A DNA stretch of 64,000 nt from Lucifuga dentata (lineage: Eukaryota; Chordata; Actinopteri; Ophidiiformes; Bythitidae), in assembly GCA_014773175.1 (NCBI GenBank), contig VXCM01000343.1:62001-126000 (forward strand), written 5' to 3'. Numbering within the stretch: position 1 is the first letter of the stretch; each line of letters opens with the position of its first letter. Under the pieces are notes generated by a model. That model ran no database searches and was not told the DNA's origin. It saw only the letters and a program-made list of their open reading frames with translations. Shown here one piece after another: positions 13,201-25,200 of the stretch. The translations under genes were made by a program, and so were the position numbers.

Positions 13201-16200
13201 AAGGGCTTCCAGCTGAAAGTTTCATCACCTTTGAAATTCAAGCACTGACGTCACTGCTTATGAGCGGCTGCACATTTCACTTTTGAAGAGAAGCTTATGT
13301 CATATGCTGAAGGCAGGGTGACACTTTTTATATATAATCAAATCTGTATAAATCTATGTAAGTGTGTGTGTGTAAAATGCTTTATGTGCAGAACTCCTTA
13401 TATGAAGACAGCATATGCAGCAGTTCAAGGCGAGTTGTTGGCTCGAGCTCCCATGTAAGAGTTTTTGGAATTGTGTTTTTGATTCACTTCACCTGAGTGT
13501 GATTTGGCTCAGTGTGAAAAGTGTGTTTTGTATGTGTGTCTTTATGTTTAACACTCTGAGTCTAAATGTAATGTGCCCTGACTTATAATACTAACAGTTG
13601 ATTAACAGGATGGTAATAGATTCAGTCTGAATAACTGGAGTGGAATGATGAATTGGGCCAGCTGTGGCCAGTTTGTTCTTTATAAAGTGACAGGAAAAAG
13701 CTGGTAAACCTGTTGGAATTACCTGGATTTCTGCATTAATTATCCATCACATGATCTCCACCAAATAGACAAACACAGGCTGCCTAAGCTAATGCTAAAG
13801 AAAGATTCAGCACAGTTGATGCAGCATCATGGTTAGGGCTGCTTTGCTGCTTCAGGACCTTCCTGGACAGCTTGTGGGGAAAACTGGATTCCAAATTGTA
13901 TCAGGAAATTTTACAAGAGTGTCAGGGTAGTGGTCCGTTACCTGAAAGTTGATTAGGCGTTGGATGTTGCAACAAGACAGTAATGAAGAGGGCTGTTCAT
14001 GCAAGAAATCCCACAAATGATGAACTGAAACAGTTTTGCAGGAAGGAATGGTCTAACATCCTTCCTCAGTGTCTAATTAGCAGCTGCAGAAAATATTTGG
14101 TGGTTAGGTTATTGCTGCTAAAGGAGGTTCTTAAATATATGGTTCATATACTTTTTCCATTCCGGACTGTAAGAATAAGTCATGCAGAAATTCCACCTGG
14201 TTCACTAACTTTTTCTTGCCAGCGGAAGACCTCCCCCCAACTTTGAGAGTAGCTGTATTATTTATTTATTTATTTATTTTGTGTAATAGTGTGTTTTTTG
14301 CTGACGTGTGGGAATTGCTTTGTCTTGGTGTGGTTTAATCCAAGTCTAATTGGAGTTGTTTGCATGGTGTTGGGATTTAATGATCCTGTAAACTGTGCAC
14401 GTTTGCCTGCATGTGTGAGCCCACATGTGGACAGAACTGTGACACTGTTTTCTCCTCAGCCTTTAGAATACGGTAGTTATCGCAGCTCCGGCTCCAGAGT
14501 CTCCTCCAGGGCCGGCTCGGCCCGTGCCAGCCCAGTGGTGAGCTCTCCCTCCCCAACAATCTGCTGCCAAGACAGGAGATTCACATTGATACCACAGAAA
14601 TGGAATATAGTTTAGAATCAAGTAGCTCACGCCATATACATGACTTTAACATGTCCGCAGAGCTTTAATGGGCTACAAAACTGGTTTATTGTTCACTGTT
14701 TGGCATAAGCAGATCTGGATAATTCTGAGTGTTTGTCATTTTCTTGGCATATTATCCATGGTTTGCAGAGGGTGGACATGTGCAAATTTAATTTGTACTG
14801 TCAGCAAACTATAAACAGGTATTTCTTGTCTTGTTCTTGTGTAGCATAGTGATTAGTGAGCTTTTCACGATAAGAGAGCCTGAAAGGTAACTATGAATTG
14901 TAAGTCCACTGTGTGGTCGTTCCTGTTCGCTGAGTTTTGGATGAGTTTTGGTACAGCGGCTGATTGAAGCATCAGCCACAAGCTTCCATCATTAGACGGC
15001 TTCAGTCAAGCCACAATTGGAGAGGCTTTACTGTATGTAACGAAGATGATGATTTTGGCCTGTATATGTGAGATTTAGGTGCACATTTTTCTGTCACACA
15101 GTGAAAAAAACAAGTTCTTTTTTGCATTTAAATGTGAACAGCACTTGTGAAAAAAAATGCAATTAATCTTCAAAGTATTGCAAAAGTTCATACGATCAGA
15201 ATCAAAGCTTTTTTGTCAAACCATCCATATACTGTACAAATACACAGGCGGTATGAAATGTCAGTTATCAACAAAAAATTAAGTTAACACAGTTCTTCAT
15301 CATTCTTTTTTATGGACAGCATGTGAATAAGCTGCCTTCATTCATGTTTTGTTTGCGTTATTTAAAATATAAATGCATGTAGCTAATGAAGGCATCTCTG
15401 CTTCTTCCTCTATGTAAGAAAATACAAGTGGTTTAAAAAAATACAGGTTTGCAAATGTGGTTATATTAGGTGTTGAATTCATGTCATATAAATGGCAAAT
15501 GGAAAGGAAGGAAGCTTGTACAGTGGTCATCCGAGGTGTCAAGCGTCAAAAATCAAAATTAAGATGCTGATGTAGTAAAATAACAATGTAAGCAGACATT
15601 TCATTTCCCTGGAGCACTAATAATGATTCATGAATAATGAGTCATTTGCATTTTCTGCACATATTTTTCACCTTATCAAATCAAAATGCTGTCCTCTGTC
15701 CTGATCTTCAAACTGCTGCTTCAGAAAGCTGACACACTTAGTGACAGGCGTGTTTACTGTTCTCTTTCGCCCCCTGGTGGCCAAAGCAGGATAACTGTGG
15801 CTCTGTTGCCAGTTTCCTGAGGAGTGCAGCCAGAGACCTGGACGATGTGACTATTCCTGACTTTTCTCATGTGAGTGGGGTTTGCAGCAGGAAGCACCGG
15901 CTGTGTTGTGCTGTCAGATCTAGTGTCAGATTCATGTTTGTTGACTGTGCGTGGAAACTAACATCAACTTGTGTTGTGATGGGATCTTTTATGTGTGTGA
16001 AACAGAAAAAAAACTGATGGTGAAATGATGTTTGATGTATTCTAATTACAAAACGTCTTGTTGATTAGACTGTGTGACATTAATATTTGGTGTAATGGTT
16101 CATGGTGAGTTATGCACTATTTGCCTGTTAGAACACGTTTTTCCTTATGTGTTGATGATTTAAAGGGAGAACTGCTCCATCTGTTATTTTCTGTCTTAAT

Positions 16201-19200
16201 GGACTCATCATGGTAAATATTCTTATCACGGACATGCTAACTGAAACTTTTGTGGCCCGCTTTCTCCTCCTTTCCCCCCGTCAGTTATTACGTCAGTCTG
16301 ATTTGCTTTGACTGTGTTTTTCTTTGTCTCGACAGGTGGAGGACAGGGATTATCTGGAGAAGGTGAGTGGATTAACACATGCTGTGTTATTTGTAATTCA
16401 AGATGCATAAAACTGAAAATTAGTTCATGACATCCAGCTCTGATGAAAAAGAATCATGGTTGTAATTTGCTGTAGTTTGAATTCTACTTTGTATTTTAGA
16501 GTGTTTTCTACCTGATAAAAAAGTACTATATAGAGTAATTTTTGTCATATTTATTCCCTCAGGGATCTCGAGCAGCTTCTTCCCTAACAACAACAACCCT
16601 CACCTCCTTAGGCGGGACTTCCTCCCGGAGAGGAAGTGGTGACACATCTATAACTTTGGATCCTGAAGCCTCCGTACGTGAAATCAAGGTAAACCATGAA
16701 AGACGTGGTCTATGCAGAAAATTAAATATCATTCAAACCATTTAATTTGTCTCTACAAACATCTCTGTTACCATTCATCGCTCTGTCACCAAACTGTCTG
16801 CTTCGCCTTTTTTGACGCTTTCACGTCACGTTTTTCTGCTCACCATTCCTGCACTCTTCACCGCAGGAGATTCATGAACTGAAGGATCAGATTCAAGATG
16901 TGGAAACAAAGTACACGCAGAACCTTAAAGAAGTCAAGGTATAAGTCTGAGTCGCTCCAGACTGGCTGTTCACTAACGGGGTTTGCTCTGCCTTACTTGT
17001 AGTTATTGGAAACTAGAAATAGCTGATTGTCAAGGAATACTTACTTACCGTATATACTCAAGTATAAGCCGAGTTTTTTAAAATCAGATTTCACAACGCA
17101 AATCGGGGGGGGTCGGCTTATACACGAGTAATTCAAATCAGATCCCAGAGAACGAAATTTCCAGGGGTGGAAATACTACCCATTATGGAAAACAGTTTAA
17201 ATCATACCTTAGAATGATGTATTTCCTGACTAAACATCTTATTCAGCACATTTTGTGGCGGCCAGTAAGCCGTGATCCATCAGTTACGGTAATCAGCTGC
17301 TGAAATAAATATCATGTTTACCAGTACGTGGATTATTTTCAGAAAATCAGAGGAATACTATGACAAAACCCAGAAAAACAGGTATTTTTCTAAACAAATA
17401 AATTGATGGAACAAAATCAGGGGGTCGACTTTTTTGCGGGTTTCTTTAAAAATCTAAATTTGCAGGTCAAAATCAGGGAGTAGGCTTATACTCGAGATTG
17501 GCTTATAGTCAAGTACATATGGTGAATGAGATCTTGTGTGCTGGTTAAGTAACTCAGGTCTCTTAACAGTATGAGAGCTAAATGCCTTGCTCAAGGGCAC
17601 ACCGGCATAGTTTGTTGTTCATTCACTTCCTAATTGCTGTGTGCAAACTTTCAAACTGTCCAACTGCTAAAATTACACTAACCTCTTAAATCTTCATGTT
17701 ACTGTCAGTGTTTGTGTGCGAGCTGTCTTCATTACATGCTGTTTTTAGCCTAAACATACTTTTTAAGGTTGGTAGTTGACTTCCAATTATTTTCATGCAT
17801 TTGACAATGACAGAATTTTCAGGTGTTGAGTGGTTGTGTTTCACTCATCTGTTTTTGTGAATGTAGTTTGCTCACGTAATTGGATAGTGACAACCAAGTA
17901 GGTGGTTTTGTGTTATATCTGAATTCATCTGTGTTCATACATGTGTATTTTTAAAATCTTTATTAGGATGTATTAGCAGAAGTGGAGGAGAAATACCGCA
18001 AGGCCATGGTGTCCAACGCACAGCTGGACAATGAGAAAAGCAACCTGATGTACCAAGTCGACACGCTGAAGGATTCGCTCATGGAGCTGGAGGAGCTGCT
18101 GTCAGAGTCACGCCGTGAATACGAGGAGAAAGTCAAGGTACTGCGGCTATTTTAACCCAGTCATTGAAGTATATGAAACATATGGGATTTCATTAACAAT
18201 GCTAAATCAAGAAAGCGATTTGATAGAAAATGTTATTTATTTATTATAGAAAATCTAATTGAATGACTACCAATGAAGTCTGTTCAGAACTGAAAAATCA
18301 TGAGTACATTGTTTGTTTTACAATTTATTGCACAGGAAATGACAAAAATACATAAAATAAATGTAACTAATTAGTTTTCAAGAAGAATTTGTCAACATCA
18401 AAGCACTCTGAAGTCATGTCAGGCTCAGACTTTGGTTTCGTCAAAGTAACCCCCTCTGGCCAAGTCAGAATTCTCAAAACCTTTTGCTTCTTTTTTGAAT
18501 GGATGTAATGTTGGCATCAATTTGATGAATATTTTGGATCATCGTCCTCTTGAAGAATGAAATTTTGACCAATAATTCGTAAACCTGGATGGAATCGCGT
18601 GCCTTTGAAGGATGGAATGGTAATTCTCTTTCTTCATAATTCCTTTAACTTGGACCAAGTCTCCAGATCTCTCTCCCCCAAAACCCACCACAGCATTACT
18701 GAAAAGAATGAGAAAAACTAATTAGTTACATTTATTTTATAGAATTTTGTCATTTCCNAATGATGTGGGAGAAGGCAGACAGCAGCTATTGAATAGAAAG
18801 TTAAAACACATCAGCAGGGAGTTGAAACACAACAGGAGTGTCAGTGCACTAATACAGACTGATGCCTTCATTACTAATCATTTCTTAAGCAATAGTGGCT
18901 ACATAATGTGCTCTTGTTGACAAATTCTTCTTGGAAACTAATTAGTTACATTTATTTTATATATTTTTGTCATTTCCTGTGTAATAAATGGTAAAATAAA
19001 CAGTGTATTAATGATTTTTTTTTTTTAATCTTGGGGTGGTGTCAAACTTCTGGCCTGTAGTTACTAAAAAANATGATTTTTTTTTTTTAATCTTGGGGTG
19101 GTGTCAAACTTCTGGCCTGTAGTTACTAAAAAATCAATTTGTAGCATAATAAAGCAACATTGCTATCTGATTTGTACAAACGATTCTACATAAAAACGAA

Positions 19201-22200
19201 TCTCTCTCCATTGTCAAGCTGTCTCTTGTTCCTCACAGGAGTATGAGCGAGAGAAGCATGCCCACACCGTGCTTCAGTTCCAGTTTAATGAAATGAAAGA
19301 AACGCTAAAACAGAGTGAAGAGCTGCTAAATGTGAGTACAGGGGTTCAGTTTCTTCACCCATGTGGAAGCGTGAAATTGTATGAATGTGACGTTGGGTGC
19401 AGAAATGGAGCCTAAACTGAATTCTTAAAAAAAGTGACTTGAACTGCCTTTCGGTCGGTTTGTCCGTGAGAAGAGCTGCATCTGGGATACAGATTTCACA
19501 GCTTTCCTTTTGATTCACCCTTTTGCTTTTACTTTGCTTTCTTTCTCCTCCTTTTTCTTTTTCCTGCTGTTCAGGAAGTCCGTCAGCTGCGTATGAAGCA
19601 GGACGGTTTCGTTAGAGAAATATCTGACCTACAGGAGACGGTGGAATGGAAGGATAAAAAAATTGGGGTACAGCCAGTCAGCCCTGATCCAACAGTTTTG
19701 AGATTCACTAACTTACTGGAGTTTGTTTAAAATTAACATCTCTTCTGCTTGAAACCTGCCTTTACCTTCTTATCACGTCTTTTACACAACTTCTCCTTCT
19801 CTTCTGCATTCATCTTTATTATCTGGGGGTTTTGCTCAGGCTTTAGAGCGACAGAAAGAATATACAGATGCAGTCCGAATTGAGCGAGATGAGCTCAGGG
19901 AAGAAGTGGTCAAGCTGAAAGATATTCTAAAGGTATTCAATGTGCAAAATGATCACTAGAATTATCCATCATGCTTTTATACTTGATGTTAGATTCCTTA
20001 AAGGGCTGTTAGTTCAGCCTGCTGTGTTTATTTATAAATTAAAAATGTCAAAATGAATCTGTCAAGTTTTGTAAGAGAAAAGCTGGATCCTTAGATCTAT
20101 AAAGCTGATGTTTGCTTTTTGTTTCATCTAGAAACATGGAATCGTGTTGGGACCTGATCTCAGCATCAATGGGGAAATCAGTGAGGCGCAAACTGATGGA
20201 TTGTCCAGCGGAGATCTCGCATCTCAAATGAGTCAGGATTCACAGACATCCCCGACAGAAGGGAACAGCATGCTTGGTAAAACACACTGTGAACCAAAAC
20301 ACCTTTCTTCATGCATGGCTCTTCATAAACTGAAGACTTCCATTCCAAAATGCTCTAGATCAAGTCTGTAAAAGTGCAAATGATTCAAATAATCATTAAT
20401 GAAAATGTCAATGAATTCAGTAAATTCAACAAATAGCTTAACAATTATGAGTAGTTTGATTATATTTTACTTACAATATGTGTCAGCATTTTTACATGCA
20501 TTTTGGAGGGAAGTCTAAGTGTTTATTCCTTTTGTAAATGATTTAATTTATACTGATCCTAAGCTTCATCTTTTGCACATCCTTCTTTCTTTTAAAAACT
20601 TAAATTCCACTAACTAACCCAGTGACACTTCATATTTAATTACTAACTTTTTTGTCTTTTGTTTCCCTGCATTTTCATATTTTCAGCTCATACTAGCCTG
20701 AGTCAAAACAATGTGTGTGTTAATGCATGTGTGTTCTTGTTGTGTAAGTGTAGGTATGTTGTGGTTCACTGACAGAATTGAATGGACAGCATGAAACATT
20801 TAGGTGTTCCTCAGTGTGTTTAGTAGATTGTATGAATATTCTGTAAATATTTATTTGGGGTTTTGTGTCTAGAAGTTTGTAGTTTGAAGAGAAAAAATTG
20901 CTTGAAAGTGTTTCACTGCTCATCCGAAAGACTTCTTCAGTTTTAACTGTACCGGGAACAGGTCCAACCCAATAACAGCCTCCACCCTGGCATGTTGGTC
21001 ATGTGGGCGTGGTTGAGTACAAAAGGGTACTCATTCCACAATGGGGTGGNCCCTGGCATGTTGGTCATGTGGGCGTGGTTGAGTACAAAAGGGTACTCAT
21101 TCCACAATGGGGTGGAGCCGTCACATTGACGGGTGTACCTGCCTTTTAGGAATAAATGTCGCTACCTGTTCCTGCTACAGTTAGAACTAAAGAAGCCTTT
21201 TGGAAACATTTTCCAAACAGCGAAACATTTTCGAGCTCTTTTTCCAGTCCAGTGACTCAACTTCAACCTTCTAGACTCCTACCATCTGAATGACTGAGAT
21301 GAACTGTCACAGACAGATATTTGCTGAATTCCACATATTCCATATGCAGTTCTTATGCTTTAACTGCTCGACAACAATAACTTCGCACCAATTTTGCTTC
21401 AAAAGCTGTTGAAAACCTCTGCAGCGATTTCAAGATTTACAAGTTTAAGTCAAAGCACTGGTGCCTCCTCTATCATGATGATGCATTCAAGATCAAGGAC
21501 TTTATTCTGGGTGTTCTTTTCCTCCTGTGTTTCTTACTCTTTTTCTTCTTGCACTTGTCATCCTCCTCGAATTTTTTTTTTTTTTGCCTCTTTCTGGCTG
21601 CTGAATCAGCGTTCTGCCTTACCTTGACTTCAGCTGTTGCGCTTTCTGGTCGTGGGTTTAAAGTTTACAGTTTACAAAAATTCATGTCTTAAGTGAACAT
21701 TTGTGGCCTTCTGTGTTTGCTCTTCATGGTCTCTCAGGCGACACACAGGACAGTCAAATGAGAAGTATCGGGGAGGAAGAGCTGGATCCAGAGCAGCATC
21801 GAGAAATGCTGGAAGAGGCTAAAGAGAATCGCTTGAGCTCTGATTCGTCCTGTAACCTTGAGAGCGTTTCCACACTGGATACATATAGGGAAGAACCACA
21901 CCTCCTCTTGTCCACAGTGGAAAACAGTGTTGGAGAAAGTCGCCTCAGCAAGGACTTTGACATTGAAATTAATGCCAAAAATGTAATAATTTGCAGTTCT
22001 GAGGTTCAAGAAATTATAACAAGTCCTGGGGTAAATGATGTGGAGATAGAAAAACTTGAGAGAGAAGATTTAAGAAGGTTAAATAACCAAGATTTAGGAG
22101 AGGCTGCAACCGGAAATGCTAATCCTAGTGTTTCAGAAGCTGTACTCGTAGAAACGAGCGATGACTTTAGAGAAACATCTAACAAGCTTTCTGAAAAGCA

Positions 22201-25200
22201 AGTAGACAGACTAGACGAAGCTGAAGGAAGTAAATTAATTATGGCCAATACAGATTTGTGTCCACAACAAGAAGTCATAGAGAAAATTTTGATAGAAAAC
22301 TTTCCTGATGATTTAACCCCAAATGTATTAAATACCAAACCTCAGTGTGAACCTGAGAATGTCGATGAGGCAGAGAACGATGAGGTAGAGGAAATCTCCA
22401 GCAAACAGCAGCCTCAGGGTGCTACAGGCAAAAAGAAGAAAAGGAAGAGGAGAGGCAAAAAGAAGGGAGGGACTCAGGACAAAACGGAACAAAAAGATGC
22501 AAAGGACGAAAGTGTAACAGAGAATGAAAACAACAAAAGAGAAAAGGCCGTAAGTGATAATGTGCCTGCAGCAGAACGTGAGATTGATGGTTCTGACATC
22601 GACACTCTTAAGGAATCAGGGATGGAGCAAGTTGAGATTGAGCAGGACGAGCAAAATGTTTTGGAAATTGAAGAGATAGATGCGGTAAAATCAGTTGAAA
22701 GCTTTTCTGTTGAAACTCTCGAGGAATCAAGAACGGATCATGTTGGAGACGAGCAGAAGGACCAGATTCTGGAAACGGAGAAGGCAGAAGCAGCAGAATC
22801 TGAGTCCAACCTGAGTACATCTGAGCTTATTAACAACTCAGAAAACACAGAGGTCACCAATGGCCCTGATAGAGATCAAACAGACATTTCAACCAGTAAA
22901 GACGTCCTTCATATTGAATCAGAAGTTACTGATAGCGGAGGAGATGAAAGAGTTGCATCTACTGAAGAAATAAACTTCCAATGCACAGCTAATGACCCTG
23001 AAAGCAGCTGTGATATCACAAACAGCAGCACAAAAACTGAAGCTGAATCACAAGATTCAAGATGTGTTGATGCTGCCACTGAATCCTCAAACAGTCCTGA
23101 TGATGAAGATAACATGTTGGCGGCACCGTTGCACACCGACACTGAGTATCTTGAGAGTTCATCTTCCTCAGAGATGCCATTAGAGTCTGAAGAATCTGCA
23201 ACTGAGAACTCAAACAACATCAATGCTGAGATTGAAGTTTCCGTTGCGGCTCTTGAGGAGATCAACGATGATGAAGATGAAGGAGTAGAGATGGAACAAG
23301 AATCCTTTTTTGCCAGAACCGTTTCTCCCACTCCTAATGAGGAGTATTCAGAGATTAAACTAGATGGATCAGATAAGGAGGAACTGATCGAGGAACCTGA
23401 AGATTCAGTTCAGCCAGAGAATTCCTCAATGCCGCTACAAACACATGCAGAAAAAAGTGAAAGTTGTGACAAAGCAGAGAGTTTTTTGGATGCAGTCATC
23501 CAAGCTGATCATTTGGATGATGCATCTAGTTCTTCAGGTGAAAGCCACAGTTTGATCACTTTACAGTCCATGGGTCAGAATGATGAATCAAATGTTGAAG
23601 CTTCTTTGGAAACAGAAGAGAGCAATACCATTGAGATAACAGAGACATCAGGTGCTGCAAAAGAAGATGCAGAGTTTGGCTTCTTGATGGAGCAGGACTG
23701 CAGTAGCGAAAAACTGAACTCTGCAGAAGATCAGGGACTTCAAAATGATCAGGAAGGTGAAATATCGGTTTGTTCTTTGGAAAATCAACAGGATGAATCC
23801 AGCAAAGACAAGCGAAAGGGCAACAATTTATCTCAGTCCACCGAGCAGGACAGTGATGAAGAGGATAATGAGGAAGAAGGGCAATCATTTGATTTTGATG
23901 ACATGGATGTAGAGGCAGCAATGAATCTCCCTTTAAATTCAGCACAGGAAGAAGTTGAGTTCATGTCCCAGGGAAAGAGCAATAATGCAATGTCGCGCCA
24001 GTGTGAGGCCGAGGCAAATGAAAATACAGAAACGCAGCAGCAAACACAAGATGAGCCAGACCAGAACGATGACAACAACTGTGCAGATGATGAGGGTATC
24101 AAAGTAGACACACTGGAGTTGGGTGATGTGTCTGAGGGAGACCAAAATTCTTCATCTCAAGACAAAGCCAGTTCTGAAACAGGGGAAAAGGAAAATATCT
24201 GTGAGCAACAAACAGCAGAGGCAGAAATAGGAGTAACAGACAAACCAAGGCTTAGTTTAGAGGAGGAAGACGTTCAGAACAGAACAGATTTGGTTGCCGT
24301 AGAAAGCAACAGCGCTGAGAATGTCAAGCAGGCAATGGCTTTACCAGTAGAGGAAGGATTAGATGCTATTAACTATGAGCTGCAGAGAGAAGACGTGGTT
24401 TTTCAAAAAACTGAGGGGCAAGTAGGAAGCAACAAAGAGCCGCAAGCAAGGAAAGATTCAAAAAAGAACAGCAAGAAAGGAAAGGCCAAAGGCAAAGAGG
24501 ACTGTTTGATGTCTTAATCTGCTCGATATTTCAGCACTTCCTTTTATTCCAAAGTTAACTTACTGTAGGCTTTTTACTAGATAAATCACGTGGCCAAAGG
24601 ACCAATTTTTTTATTGATGGAGGGATTTTAATGTAGCTACCGTACAACTGGATTTCACTATTAGCTCTGTTGACTGCACTTGATATATTGGATAAAACAT
24701 TTATTTTGTAACTGATGTACATTTATCAAGCTTCATGTAATGTTTCATGGATATTTGTTAATATTTTTGTTGATCTGTGGAGGCATCGTAGAACCTTTTC
24801 TTGTGCTTAACTATTGTAGAAGCTACAGAAACTCATTTATCCACCATTCACTTCATGATTTATGTTTTCGGTCAAGGCAAAAAAATCCTCTTTGTTCATT
24901 CTGATTCTGACTCTTGCACATGTTCACAAAAAAATGAGATAAAGCTGCATTTGATGTAAAGGTTTGCTTTAATGCAACCACGCTGAAATGACAATAAATA
25001 AACTTGCTGTTGCTTCTTTGAAATGTGGAGCTAAATGTGTTTTTGCAGGGAAATTATGTTTATTATCAGGAAAAGAAATTTCCAAGTCTTGGCAAGTCCT
25101 TATTGATCAGACTCGTAATATTTACAATTCTTTCAGAGGTTCGTATGTCCTTATTGTTTTATCATATAGCACAAGTTTAGTCTGCTTGTGTGCACTCGCA

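Noticed and set aside
21701..21737. ATG start of the 938-codon ORF
   Set aside because: The first 12 codons precede a clear splice acceptor (ctctcag). The conserved protein continues from the exon at 20132.
22006..24145. Antisense ORFs across the giant lrrfip1 exon
   Set aside because: They are shadows of a biased Glu/Asp/Ser-rich coding strand.
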